This document shows, piece after piece, positions 1 through 8,154 of a stretch of DNA of 64,000 bases. The stretch spans positions 558,001 through 622,000 of the forward strand of contig NZ_BMJB01000001.1 in the NCBI RefSeq assembly GCF_014642855.1, given 5' to 3'. The stretch's first letter is position 1. Each line of letters begins with the position of its first letter. Source of the stretch: Edaphobacter acidisoli (GTDB taxonomy: Bacteria; Acidobacteriota; Terriglobia; Terriglobales; Acidobacteriaceae). Both the position numbers and the translations under genes were made by a program. The notes below the pieces were generated by a model. The model did no database searches. It was given only the letters and a program-made list of their open reading frames with translations, and was not told where the DNA came from.

Positions 1-19
1 TGGGGTTTGTTGGGTTCGT

Positions 20-76
20 ACCTGGGGCTTCGCCCCAGGCTGGTATGAATCGGGCCTTTGGCCCTCGCGCTTCGCG
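20..76. repeat. Cluster of three short palindromes (REP-like)
   Basis: Three hairpin-forming palindromes follow each other: CCTGGGGCTTCGCCCCAGG at about 20-38, GGGCCTTTGGCCC at about 52-64, and TCGCGCTTCGCGA at about 65-77. They lie downstream of the FRG-SET gene, which runs leftward. The rest of bases 1-216 holds no convincing gene. The arrangement resembles acidobacterial intergenic REP-like elements and could also act as a transcription stop. The palindromes are seen directly; the class is inferred. Confidence 0.6.
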
Positions 77-216
77 ATCCGGGGGCAATGTATTGTGTTT
101 CAGGTTGGTGGGCACGATTGGTTCAGGGGGCCTGAATGCAGATTTTTTGGTTCGTGGCGGGGTCGAGATTTTACTTCCCCACCCGTCGGCAAAGTGCACA
201 AGCGCCACCGCAGACT

Positions 217-1452
217 TTACTTCGTCTTCTTCGCTCGCCTTCGATTGCGCTTCTCTGAAGGTTCTGGTTCGTCGCTAAAACTGCTGTAATCGATCGTTAG
301 TTCTTGTCCTGCTGGGATCCGGCGTTCTGCATAGAAGTCATAGCTCTCGTCACATCTGGTATTTGGTTTCTTGGAGTCATTCATGAACCATGCTGGTGTA
401 AGCCGATTAAAGGATGTCGGGCACCCATAGCGATCTCCCTTGATGATGGCGAAATCGTCGTAGAGTCGCCGCAACTCCGGGTTTTTAGGGAGAAGTTCCT
501 TGCTTAGCCAGAAGACCTCTTCATTCTCCTCAGCGAATATGCGAGTGCCTTTAGGGATATCTCTAATTGCGAATACACCCACACCTTCCTTGTGGAGGCT
601 CGAAGGCTTGATGCGAACATAAACCCCACGATGCGGTGAATCCGTTTTTGCATCTTTGTAGGCAGTTGCTAATGCACGTCCAAGACCCTCGAGATCGGGA
701 AATATAGTCGTGTCATCGATTCCGTAATCTTTTAGATTTAGCCGAATCCCCTTCACGGCATGGCCCGGTATGATGATCTTCTTTAAGCAGGGCCTCGCGC
801 CCTTCATGAAACGATCAAACCCATCTGCTTCACGACCATGAACAGTGAAGCACGATTTTTGACTACTGATTCGTCGCGCAATATGAGTGGGAAAGATTGC
901 GACCGGGGATTGTGGGATCATCCTTCCTGCCCAACGGGGTGGTAGCCAACGGGCGACCGGTTTGCAGTCCTTCGGGTTTGCCCCGACGGCACTCGGTGAA
1001 ATGACCTCTCCTCTCTTGATAACGCGCCTGTTCAATTCATACGGATTGAGTACCCATACAGAGGAGTCGTAATAACCCGGATTATCACGAACCGCGAAGT
1101 ATAGGGCGATGACAGGGCTTTCTGTCCAATCTAACAATCTTGTTGGGGCGCCGTAATGTTGCATCAGAAAGTAGAGATCCCAATCTACAGTAGGCATTGA
1201 TTCAAAACGACTCAATGCTGGCGCTCGGATGGCAAACTCTTCTCTGATTTCATCCTCAGTATCGGCATCACAGCATCCGATCCTCAAAATGTTTGGCCAG
1301 AGTTTCCACTGTTTTCTTTGTTGTCCGCGATACCATGGCCCACTGACATCTTCACTGTCGAACCGCCATTCAGCGCGAATTTCAGAGGTTACAGACAGGA
1401 ATTCTTCAAGATTTTCTGCGACCCAATTAAGGTGGTCCTTTTTTGTGCTCAC
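217..1452 (-). CDS. FRG domain-SET domain fusion protein
   Basis: A 411-residue protein with two domains rarely seen together. Residues about 36-265 form an FRG domain: the WYRGQ signature is at 40-44 and the hallmark QHYGAPTRLLDW at 98-109. Residues about 277-391 form a SET lysine-methyltransferase-like domain, with GVGVFA at 290-295, FMNDSKKPN at 356-364 in the place of the usual NHSCxPN, and GQELTIDY at 382-389. The C-terminus is a basic tail (KRNRRRAKKTK). It lies 22 bases behind uvrB on the same strand. A hand-counted line (601-660) is 47% GC against 67% in uvrB (2641-2700), which suggests horizontal acquisition. FRG proteins often occur in mobile or defence regions, but the biochemical role here is unknown. 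No signal peptide is seen. Confidence 0.8.
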   Translation of the reverse strand: MSTKKDHLNWVAENLEEFLSVTSEIRAEWRFDSEDVSGPWYRGQQRKQWKLWPNILRIGCCDADTEDEIREEFAIRAPALSRFESMPTVDWDLYFLMQHYGAPTRLLDWTESPVIALYFAVRDNPGYYDSSVWVLNPYELNRRVIKRGEVISPSAVGANPKDCKPVARWLPPRWAGRMIPQSPVAIFPTHIARRISSQKSCFTVHGREADGFDRFMKGARPCLKKIIIPGHAVKGIRLNLKDYGIDDTTIFPDLEGLGRALATAYKDAKTDSPHRGVYVRIKPSSLHKEGVGVFAIRDIPKGTRIFAEENEEVFWLSKELLPKNPELRRLYDDFAIIKGDRYGCPTSFNRLTPAWFMNDSKKPNTRCDESYDFYAERRIPAGQELTIDYSSFSDEPEPSEKRNRRRAKKTK

Positions 1453-1474
1453 GTTCGATCCCCTTCAGGAGATG

Positions 1475-3463
1475 TTAACTAAACAGGAATTCTTTGGTGC
1501 GGAGTTCTTTGACCGTGTCGCGGAGTTTGGCGGCGCGTTCGAATTCGAATTTTTTGGCGGCTTCGCGCATTTCGGTTTCCAGTTTGGCGATGTAGGTGTC
1601 TAGTTCTTGTTGCGTGGCGAAGTCGGGGACGCCTTCGGTCTCTTCGGTGAGGTCGGCGTAGTCGGCTTTTAGGATGCCGGCCAGCGACATTTCGGTGGCG
1701 CGGATGACGGATTGCGGCGTGATACCGTTTTCTTCGTTGTAGGCTTCCTGGATTTCGCGGCGGCGGTTGGTTTCGTCAATGGCGCGCTGCATGGAGTCGG
1801 TCATCTTGTCGGCGTAGAGGATGGCGCGGCCTTCGAGGTGGCGGGCGGCTCGGCCGATGGTTTGGATGAGGGAGCCCTGGCTGCGGAGGAAGCCCTCTTT
1901 GTCGGCGTCGAGGATGGCTACGAGGGAGACTTCGGGAAGGTCGAGGCCCTCGCGCAACAGGTTAATGCCGATGAGGACGTCGTACTCGCCTTTGCGGAGG
2001 TCGCGGAGGAGCTTGATGCGTTCGAGGGTCTCGATCTCGGAGTGCATGTAGCGGCAGCGGACGCCTACTTCGGTGTAGTAGCTGGCGAGGTCTTCGGCCA
2101 TGCGCTTGGTGAGGGTGGTGACGAGGACGCGCTGGTTTTTTTGCGCGCGGTCGCGGATCTCGGCGAGCAGGTCGTCGATCTGGCCTTTGACGGGGCGGAT
2201 TTCAACGGTGGGGTCGATGAGGCCGGTGGGGCGGATGATTTGTTCGACGACTACGCCTGCGGATTTGGTGAGTTCATACGGGCCTGGCGTGGCGGAGACG
2301 TAGATGACCTGGCCGGTGCGGGTCTCGAACTCTTCGAAGCGCAGGGGGCGGTTGTCCATGGCGCTGGGTAATCTGAATCCATAGTCGACGAGGTTTTGTT
2401 TGCGGCTGCGGTCGCCGTGCCACATGCCGTGGAGTTGTGGGACGGTGACGTGCGACTCGTCGATGAAGATGAGGTAGTCCTTGGGGAAGTAGTCGAGGAG
2501 CGTGGGTGGGGGCTCGCCGGGGAGTCGGCCGGACATGTGGCGGGAGTAGTTCTCGATGCCGTGGCAGTAGCCGACGGACTTGATCATCTCGAGGTCGAAG
2601 CGGGTGCGCTGGTGGATGCGTTGGGATTCGACGAGGCGGCCTTCGCGCTCGAGCTGCGTCTCCCACTCGCCGAGTTCTTCGAGGATGGAGGCGATGGCGG
2701 TGGTCTTGCGCTCGGGCTGGACTACGTAGTGCGACTTCGGGTAGATGGGCAGGCGCGAGTACTTTTGGCGGACAGTGCCGAAGAGTGGGTCGATCTGGGA
2801 GAGCGAGTCGATCTCGTCGCCGAAGAGCTCGATGCGGTAGGCGTTCTCGTCGTAGGTGGGGTAGATTTCGATGATGTCGCCACGGACGCGGAAGGTGCCG
2901 CGGCGGAAGTCGACGTCGTTGCGCTCGTAGAGGATTTCTACGAGGCGGCGGGTGATGTCTTCGCGCTTGATGCGCTGGCCTTTTTCGAGCAGGAGCAACA
3001 TGCCGTAGTAGGCTTCGGGGCTGCCGAGGCCGTAGATGCAACTGACTGAGCTGACGATGATGGCATCGCGGCGTTCGAAGAGCGAGCGCGTGGCGGAGAG
3101 GCGGAGCTTGTCTAGCTCTTCGTTGATGGTGGCCTCTTTTTCGATGTAGAGGTCGCCGGCGGGGATGTAGGCTTCGGGCTGGTAGTAGTCGTAGTAGGAG
3201 ACGAAGTACTCGACGGCGTTGGAGGGGAAGAAGCCTTTGAACTCGTGGTAGAGCTGCGCGGCGAGGGTCTTGTTGTGCGCGAGGATGAGCGCGGGGCGCT
3301 GCAGCTCTTCGATGATCTTGGCCATCGTGAAGGTCTTGCCGGAGCCGGTGACGCCGAGCAGGACCTGGTCTTTTTCGCCGGCGTTGATGCCGGAGATGAG
3401 TTCGGCGATGGCGCGCGGCTGGTCGCCCTGCGGCTTGTAGTGGGTGGAGAGCTGGAAGTCCAT
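1475..3463 (-). CDS. uvrB: Excinuclease ABC subunit B
   Basis: UvrB is the damage-verifying helicase-like subunit of nucleotide excision repair; it is loaded by UvrA and recruits UvrC. The 662 residues match the family's usual length. Visible features are the Walker A motif GVTGSGKT (37-44), the beta-hairpin region [11 protein letters not shown] (91-101) that clamps the DNA strand, a DESH Walker B, the SATPGPYE helicase motif, the QTIGRAARH motif VI and a C-terminal UVR domain (last about 40 residues) that binds UvrC. The ATG at 3463 precedes the canonical opening [15 protein letters not shown]. No LexA-type operator was recognised upstream. It is divergent from the phosphatase gene. Confidence 0.98.
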   Translation of the reverse strand: MDFQLSTHYKPQGDQPRAIAELISGINAGEKDQVLLGVTGSGKTFTMAKIIEELQRPALILAHNKTLAAQLYHEFKGFFPSNAVEYFVSYYDYYQPEAYIPAGDLYIEKEATINEELDKLRLSATRSLFERRDAIIVSSVSCIYGLGSPEAYYGMLLLLEKGQRIKREDITRRLVEILYERNDVDFRRGTFRVRGDIIEIYPTYDENAYRIELFGDEIDSLSQIDPLFGTVRQKYSRLPIYPKSHYVVQPERKTTAIASILEELGEWETQLEREGRLVESQRIHQRTRFDLEMIKSVGYCHGIENYSRHMSGRLPGEPPPTLLDYFPKDYLIFIDESHVTVPQLHGMWHGDRSRKQNLVDYGFRLPSAMDNRPLRFEEFETRTGQVIYVSATPGPYELTKSAGVVVEQIIRPTGLIDPTVEIRPVKGQIDDLLAEIRDRAQKNQRVLVTTLTKRMAEDLASYYTEVGVRCRYMHSEIETLERIKLLRDLRKGEYDVLIGINLLREGLDLPEVSLVAILDADKEGFLRSQGSLIQTIGRAARHLEGRAILYADKMTDSMQRAIDETNRRREIQEAYNEENGITPQSVIRATEMSLAGILKADYADLTEETEGVPDFATQQELDTYIAKLETEMREAAKKFEFERAAKLRDTVKELRTKEFLFS

Positions 3464-3501
3464 TACACATAAGATAGAAGAAATTGTGTGGAGGATTCGG
3501 A

Positions 3502-4086
3502 ATGAGTGCTGGGACTGAGTTGTGGCTGGTGAGACATGGAGAGACGGAGTGGAGCGCGGGTGGGGCGCATACTTCGCGGACGGACATTGCTCTGACGGAG
3601 CATGGGCGGCGGCGGGCGGAGGAGCTGCGGGCGTTTCTGGCGGGGGTGAAGTTTGATGCGGTGTTGGTGAGCCCGATGCAGCGGGCGCGGGAGACGGCTC
3701 GGATTGCGGGGTTTGGCGATGCGGTTGTAGATGATGGGTTGAAGGAGTGGGACTACGGTGTGTACGAGGGGCGAACTACGGCGGAGATTCGTAAGGAGCT
3801 GCCGGAGTGGTCAGTGTGGAAGAACGCGATTGTTGACGGCGAGACGGTGGAGCAGGTTGGTGAGCGCGCGGATGCGGTGATTGCTCGGGCTTTGGCGGCT
3901 GCGCCTGCGGGTGGGAAGGTGGCGCTGTTTGCTCATGCGCATCTGCTGAGGATTCTGGCGTCGCGGTGGGTTGGGTTGTCTGCGGCGGATGGGCGGTTGT
4001 TTGTGCTGGGGACTGGCAGTTTGAGCGTGTTGGGGTGGGAGCGTGAGACGCGGGCGATTGTTAGCTGGAACCGTGGGTTTGAGTAG
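3502..4086 (+). CDS. Histidine phosphatase family protein (phosphoglycerate mutase-like)
   Basis: A 194-residue cytosolic phosphatase of the PGAM/GpmB branch. The catalytic LVRHGETEW motif is close to the N-terminus, followed by the usual [10 protein letters not shown] arginine motif and the second histidine in FAHAHLLRI. The ATG at 3502 is preferred over an in-frame TTG at 3484 because GGAGG at 3490-3494 sits 7 bases before it. The length fits small cofactor-independent phosphatases (GpmB/CobC/broad-specificity type). The substrate cannot be told from sequence. It is divergent from uvrB and convergent with the monooxygenase gene. Confidence 0.9.
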   Translation: MSAGTELWLVRHGETEWSAGGAHTSRTDIALTEHGRRRAEELRAFLAGVKFDAVLVSPMQRARETARIAGFGDAVVDDGLKEWDYGVYEGRTTAEIRKELPEWSVWKNAIVDGETVEQVGERADAVIARALAAAPAGGKVALFAHAHLLRILASRWVGLSAADGRLFVLGTGSLSVLGWERETRAIVSWNRGFE

Positions 4087-4153
4087 GTTACGGTGCTGAT
4101 GTTTTTTGTGGCGAACGAGACAGCTTGGCTGGTATGTGTTGTGGCTGACGGAG

Positions 4154-4223
4154 AAAATACAGGGGTCTCTCCACTCCCCCTTCGACTCGCTCTGCTCGCT
4201 CAGGGTCCGGTCGAGATGACGTG
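4154..4223. repeat. Dispersed intergenic repeat, copy 1
   Basis: A member of a repeat family with the conserved left end AATACAGGGGTCTCTCCACT and right end GGTCCGGTCGAGATGACGTG. The middle (CTTCGACTCGCTCTGCTCGCTCAG) is specific to this copy. It lies between two convergent genes, where it may help stop transcription. Related copies are near 5553, 9773 and 14430. Confidence 0.8.
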
Positions 4224-4259
4224 CTTTAAGCGGAACACTGTTCTTCTCAAGACACGCGC

Positions 4260-5486
4260 TTAAGACGCTGGTTTTGTTTTGATGTGTTGGGGTTGCAGGC
4301 CGAGGCCGATGAAGCGGGCGGTGAGGTGTTGGAAGCCGGGGATGTGGGTGAGGATGCGCAGCGTGAGCGGCATGGTGATGGGGCCGGGGTTGCCGAGGAC
4401 GCGGTTGAGGATGCTGTGGGCAAAGACCTGGAAGGCTTGCGTGCGGTGGACGGCCTTTTCGCGGTAGTGCTGGACCTGTTGCAGATGGTGCGGGGTGAGC
4501 GCGTTTGATTGGAGCGCTTCGGTGAGGATGTTGGCCGTGGCGACGGCGTCCTGCAGGGCGATGTTGATGCCGATGCCGCCGACGGGAGACATGGCGTGCG
4601 CGGCGTCGCCGATGCAGAGCAGGCCGGGTGACGACCACCGCTCCAGATGATTGACCTGCACGGTGAGGAGCTTGACCTTGTCCCAGGAGTCGATCTCGTG
4701 GACGCGGTCGGCGAGGAAGGGAACGATGCGGACGATGCTTTGCTGGAAGGCTTCGAGACCTTGCTGCTGGATCTGCGTGAAGCTGCCTTTGGCGATGATG
4801 TAGGCGACCTGGAAGTAGTCGATGCGGTTGATGAGGACGATGAGTCGTCCGTAGTTGACGTAGCCGAGACCGCTTTCGGTGTCGGATGGTTTGCGCGAGA
4901 GGCGGAGCCAGAGGACGTCGATGGGTACGCCTTCGTCGATGACGTGGAGATGCGCCGCGTCGCGTGAGGTGGCGTGGCGGCCATCGCAGCCTACGGTGAG
5001 CGTGGCGGGGATTTCGACGGGGCCTTCCGGCGTGTTGGCGAGGACTCCTGTGGTGACGCCGTTTTGCTGGATGAGGCCGGTGGCCTCCCAGCCCATACGG
5101 AGGGTGAAGGTGGGGAACTGCGCGGCTTCGGCGGCGAGGAAGTTGAGGAAATCCCACTGCGGCATGAGCGCGACGAATTTGGCGTGCGTGGGGAGGTGGG
5201 TGAGGTTGGCGAGGGTGACGGTGCGGTCGCCGATGGTGACGGTGGCGTGGTCGATCTCGGAGTGGCGGATGGCGAGGAGCTTGTCGAACAGGTCGAGCTC
5301 GTACATGAGTTCGAGTGTGGAGGGGTGGATGGTGTCGCCGCGGAAGTCGCGGAAGAAGTCGTTGTGCTTTTCGAGGACGGTGACGTGGATGCCGCTGCGG
5401 GCGAGCAGGTAGCCGAGCATCATGCCTGCTGGGCCTCCGCCGATGATGCAGGTGGTGGTTTGAGGAGTGGTGAGCGGCACAGCCAT
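4260..5486 (-). CDS. FAD-dependent aromatic/ubiquinone-type monooxygenase
   Basis: A group A flavoprotein monooxygenase of about 408 residues (UbiH/PHBH/PheA-like fold). It has an N-terminal Rossmann FAD motif (IIGGGPAGMMLGYLLARSG), the middle motif CDGRHATSRD that contacts FAD and NAD(P)H, and the ribityl-binding GDAAHAMSPVGGIGINIALQD near residue 300. It should use NAD(P)H and O2 to hydroxylate an aromatic or polyketide-like substrate that the sequence does not define. An in-frame TTG at 5498 is an alternative start; ATG 5486 puts the Rossmann strand at the usual distance. No operon partner is apparent, as both flanks are repeat-rich intergenic DNA. Confidence 0.9.
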   Translation of the reverse strand: MAVPLTTPQTTTCIIGGGPAGMMLGYLLARSGIHVTVLEKHNDFFRDFRGDTIHPSTLELMYELDLFDKLLAIRHSEIDHATVTIGDRTVTLANLTHLPTHAKFVALMPQWDFLNFLAAEAAQFPTFTLRMGWEATGLIQQNGVTTGVLANTPEGPVEIPATLTVGCDGRHATSRDAAHLHVIDEGVPIDVLWLRLSRKPSDTESGLGYVNYGRLIVLINRIDYFQVAYIIAKGSFTQIQQQGLEAFQQSIVRIVPFLADRVHEIDSWDKVKLLTVQVNHLERWSSPGLLCIGDAAHAMSPVGGIGINIALQDAVATANILTEALQSNALTPHHLQQVQHYREKAVHRTQAFQVFAHSILNRVLGNPGPITMPLTLRILTHIPGFQHLTARFIGLGLQPQHIKTKPAS

Positions 5487-5552
5487 AAGGTGCGGCAAGG
5501 GTAACAGGGGAGGTATCGCCGGTCAAAGCTGAAGATATGTGCGTGGGTCGAG

Positions 5553-5715
5553 GAAATACAGGGGTCTCTCCACTCCGCCGCTACGCGGCTCCGGTCGAGA
5601 TGACGTGTGGCGGGTGGGTGCGGCTCCGGTCGAGATGACGTGTGGCGGGTGGGTGCGGCTCCGGTCGAGATGACGTGTGGTGGGTGGGTGCGGCTCTGGT
5701 TGAGATGACATGCAT
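5553..5715. repeat. Dispersed repeat copy 2 with a 35-bp tandem expansion
   Basis: Starts with the family's left end (AAATACAGGGGTCTCTCCAC) and runs into a tandem array of a 35-base unit that begins CGGCTCCGGTCGAGATGACG. Copies lie at 5586-5620, 5621-5655 and 5656-5690, with a decayed partial copy at 5691-5715. Copies 1 and 2 are identical; copy 3 differs by one base. There are no unique spacers, so this is not a CRISPR array. It fills most of the gap between the monooxygenase and phosphatase genes. Confidence 0.9.
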
Positions 5716-5737
5716 TCGATGTCATCCGGATAAATGA

Positions 5738-6445
5738 CTACGTGCGGAATGAGTCGAGGAGCGCTGGCCAGTCGGTGGGGGATTGGGCGAGGTGGTCTGG
5801 TGGGACGGTGATGAGTGATTGCGGGGCGAGGCCGAAGGCGCAGCCGATGGAGTGCGCGCCTGCGTTGCGGGCGGTGAGGACGTCGACGTGTGAGTCACCG
5901 ATCATGATGGTTTCGGCTGGTGTAATGGCGCGGCCAGTGAGTGCCGATGCTTCGGCGATGAGTGTGAGGATGCCGTGCGGGTCGGGCTTTTTGGTGTGGA
6001 AGCTGTTGCCGCCGTAGTTCTGGAAGAAGAAGCGAGCAAGGCCGAGGTGGTTGCAGATGTCGCGTGAGGGGTTGACGGGCTTGTTGGTGAGGACGGCCAT
6101 TGGAAGTGTGGGGTGCGTGGCGCGGATGGCTTCGAGCGAGTCGATGACGCCGGGATAGACGTAGGTGAAGTCAAGTTTGTGGGCGCGGTAGTAGTCGAGG
6201 AAGTATGTGATGACTTCGGTTACATATTCTTCGTCGTGCTGGTCGCCCTCGGGGTCGCCGAGGGCGCGGCGGACGAGCATCGAGACGCCGTCGCCGATGT
6301 AGCTGGCGATGACTGCGTCTGGGAGCTTGGGCTTGTGGAAGTGTTGGAGGGTGGCGTTGACGGAGTTGCAGAGGTCCTGGCGCGAGTCGATGAGGGTGCC
6401 GTCGAGGTCGAAGACGAGAAGGCCCGGGGGTAGAGCAGAAGACAT
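5738..6445 (-). CDS. gph: Phosphoglycolate phosphatase (HAD superfamily)
   Basis: A 235-residue HAD hydrolase that should dephosphorylate 2-phosphoglycolate, a product of DNA-end repair and oxygenase side reactions. Motif I is FDLDGTLIDS with the catalytic Asp13 and Asp15. An alpha-helical cap follows, then motif II in AVLTNKP, a lysine in FHTKKPDP and motif IV in MIGDSHVDVLTARNAG. The length and cap type fit the Gph/PpaX group, but other small phosphomonoesters remain possible. The 57-base gap to the divergent carbonic anhydrase gene holds both promoters. Confidence 0.88.
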   Translation of the reverse strand: MSSALPPGLLVFDLDGTLIDSRQDLCNSVNATLQHFHKPKLPDAVIASYIGDGVSMLVRRALGDPEGDQHDEEYVTEVITYFLDYYRAHKLDFTYVYPGVIDSLEAIRATHPTLPMAVLTNKPVNPSRDICNHLGLARFFFQNYGGNSFHTKKPDPHGILTLIAEASALTGRAITPAETIMIGDSHVDVLTARNAGAHSIGCAFGLAPQSLITVPPDHLAQSPTDWPALLDSFRT

Positions 6446-6502
6446 TTATTAAGGATAACGGACGACGGGTGTAAGCTCTTTGTCAGCTTTCGAGGAGGTC
6501 GT

Positions 6503-7177
6503 ATGAGCGCTTTGACTGGTATGGAGTGGACGCGGCGTCAGTTCGTAACGGCTCTGGCCGCGGCAGGTTTGTCGGGAAGCACAATCGTGGCGGGCAGCGC
6601 AGGTGCGCAGACGCCGCTGGGGCCGGATGAGGCTGTGCGGGAGTTGATGGCGGGCAATGAGAGATTTGTTGCGGGCAAGTTGTCATCGTTCGACCACGAT
6701 CTCGCGATATTGAAGGCGGGGACGGTAGAGAAGCAGGAGCCGTTTGCGGCGGTGCTGTCGTGCGCGGACTCGCGTGTGCCGGTGGAACTGGTGTTTGATC
6801 AGAGCATTGGGCATCTGTTCGTGACGCGGGTTGCGGGGAATATGGTGACGCCGGAGATTATCGGCAGCCTGGAGTATGGCGTGGCGGTGCTGGGCGTGAA
6901 GGCGATTCTGGTGCTGGGTCATGCGAAGTGCGGAGCGGTGAGCGCGGCGATGAAAGGCCAGGACGTGCCGGGGCAGATCAGTGTGCTGTATCAGCATATG
7001 ATGCCTGCGATTGAGAAGGAGCATGATGTGCCGGCTGCGGTGAAAGCGAATGCAGCGTTTCAGGCAAGGCTGCTGGGCGAGAGCTCGACGGTGATTGCGA
7101 AGGCGGTGAAGGATGGAGTGGTGAAGATTGTGGCGGGATACTACGATCTTGCGAGCGGGCGGGTGACACTGGTTTAG
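6503..7177 (+). CDS. Tat-exported beta-class carbonic anhydrase
   Basis: A 224-residue beta-carbonic anhydrase that should hydrate CO2 in the periplasm. A Tat signal (TRRQFVTALAAAG, residues 10-22) ends near AGAQ (about 33-36). The zinc ligands and catalytic dyad are Cys87, Asp89 and Arg91 in SCADSRVP, with His140 and Cys143 in GHAKCGA. The start at 6503 is supported by GAGGAGG at 6492-6498. This is one of two beta-CA homologues in the window; the other (62266-62835) lacks a signal peptide. Confidence 0.93.
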   Translation: MSALTGMEWTRRQFVTALAAAGLSGSTIVAGSAGAQTPLGPDEAVRELMAGNERFVAGKLSSFDHDLAILKAGTVEKQEPFAAVLSCADSRVPVELVFDQSIGHLFVTRVAGNMVTPEIIGSLEYGVAVLGVKAILVLGHAKCGAVSAAMKGQDVPGQISVLYQHMMPAIEKEHDVPAAVKANAAFQARLLGESSTVIAKAVKDGVVKIVAGYYDLASGRVTLV

Positions 7178-7193
7178 TGCGGGGAATTGTGCG

Positions 7194-7219
7194 AGCGGAG
7201 GAAAACAGATTCCTCCGCT
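7194..7219. terminator. Hairpin between convergent genes
   Basis: A perfect 10-bp inverted repeat (AGCGGAGGAA at 7194-7203, TTCCTCCGCT at 7210-7219) with loop AACAGA lies 17 bases after the carbonic anhydrase stop. No U-run follows directly, so intrinsic termination is only possible. The sequence that follows (ACGCTACGGAATG) resembles a common acidobacterial intergenic repeat. Confidence 0.5.
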
Positions 7220-7257
7220 ACGCTACGGAATGGAAATGCAAAAAGAAGCCTGCGTAC

Positions 7258-8127
7258 TTATTTGAATTGGATGTCGCCGGAGCCAGTGCTGGCGTGGATG
7301 GTGGGGCCTCCACCGTTGACTGTGCCGGAGACGTGATGATGGTTGAGGCTGCCTTGCATCATGATGGCCTGCGCGACGTGGATACCGCCGGAGCCTGTGC
7401 TGGCATCGACTGTAAAGTGGGCGCTGCCTAATGCCGCGCGAATGTCTCCGCTCCCTGTGGAGAGACGCCAGTCAGAGGTTGGCTGGCCCTGGACGGTGAT
7501 GCTGCCTGAGCCGGTGCGCGAGAGGAGAGCTCCGGAGATATTGCCTAGCTGGATGTCGCCGGAACCGGTCTCAGCTTTCACGTCGCCGGGTGCGGACTGG
7601 TCGAAGGCGATGTTGCCGGAGCCGGTGCCGAGTGTCGCAGCGCCCTGGACGCCGCTGGCATGGACGTTGCCGGAGCCGCTGTGGGCTTTGAGACTTGCAC
7701 CCGCGCTTTCGATGGTGATGTCTCCGGAGCCGGTGTTGCTGTTGAGCGCGGAGGCGCGGGGCACGGTGACGTCGTAGTCGATGGAGATGTTGCGGTAGAG
7801 GTCGGGGTTGTGCTGCTCGCCGATGATGATGTCGTTGCCATTCTGCGCGATGGGTGGGTTGGCGACGATCTGCTGGACGCGGGATTCGGCGTCGTTGCCG
7901 GAGAACAAGCCGCCGTTGGCATGGACGTGGCCGATGATGTGGACCTGGCTGTCGCTGCCTGCGTGGATGTGGATGTTGCCGGAGCCGGAGTTGACGGTGA
8001 CGTTGGGTGTGCTGCCGGTGGAGAGCGTGCGGTCGAAGGTGGCGTTGGCGTTGGCGATGGTGATGGCCGGGGAGCTGGCTACGGCGAGCGAGAATGCAGC
8101 GGCTAGGGCGATGAGTTGAAGTTTCAT
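7258..8127 (-). CDS. Exported DUF4097-type beta-helix protein with GSG repeats
   Basis: A 289-residue protein with an N-terminal Sec signal (MKLQLIALAAAFSLAVASS). The body carries nine degenerate repeats of the form TGSGDI, for example NSGSGNIHI, NTGSGDITI, ETGSGDIQL and STGSGDIRA, spaced about 15-30 residues apart. This is the usual look of DUF4097/DUF2807 right-handed beta-helix proteins. It lies 27 bases behind the HlyD-type adaptor gene on the same strand, so the two are probably co-transcribed. The function is unknown: such proteins are predicted surface or periplasmic scaffolds, and no catalytic residues are recognisable. Confidence 0.85.
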   Translation of the reverse strand: MKLQLIALAAAFSLAVASSPAITIANANATFDRTLSTGSTPNVTVNSGSGNIHIHAGSDSQVHIIGHVHANGGLFSGNDAESRVQQIVANPPIAQNGNDIIIGEQHNPDLYRNISIDYDVTVPRASALNSNTGSGDITIESAGASLKAHSGSGNVHASGVQGAATLGTGSGNIAFDQSAPGDVKAETGSGDIQLGNISGALLSRTGSGSITVQGQPTSDWRLSTGSGDIRAALGSAHFTVDASTGSGGIHVAQAIMMQGSLNHHHVSGTVNGGGPTIHASTGSGDIQFK

Positions 8128-8154
8128 GCGTGCTCCTTCGTTGGAATTAGACCG

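Noticed and set aside
2274-3587. Long same-strand open frame (437 codons) inside uvrB
   Set aside because: It is Arg/His/Pro-rich without any motif and overlaps the fully conserved uvrB frame; it results from high GC.
3811-5526. 571-codon minus-strand open frame across the phosphatase and monooxygenase genes
   Set aside because: Its composition is dominated by Arg, His and Pro and it overlaps two genes with clear family motifs.
5586-5715. Regular 35-base period suggesting a CRISPR array
   Set aside because: The units are contiguous with no unique spacers, and no cas gene is present.
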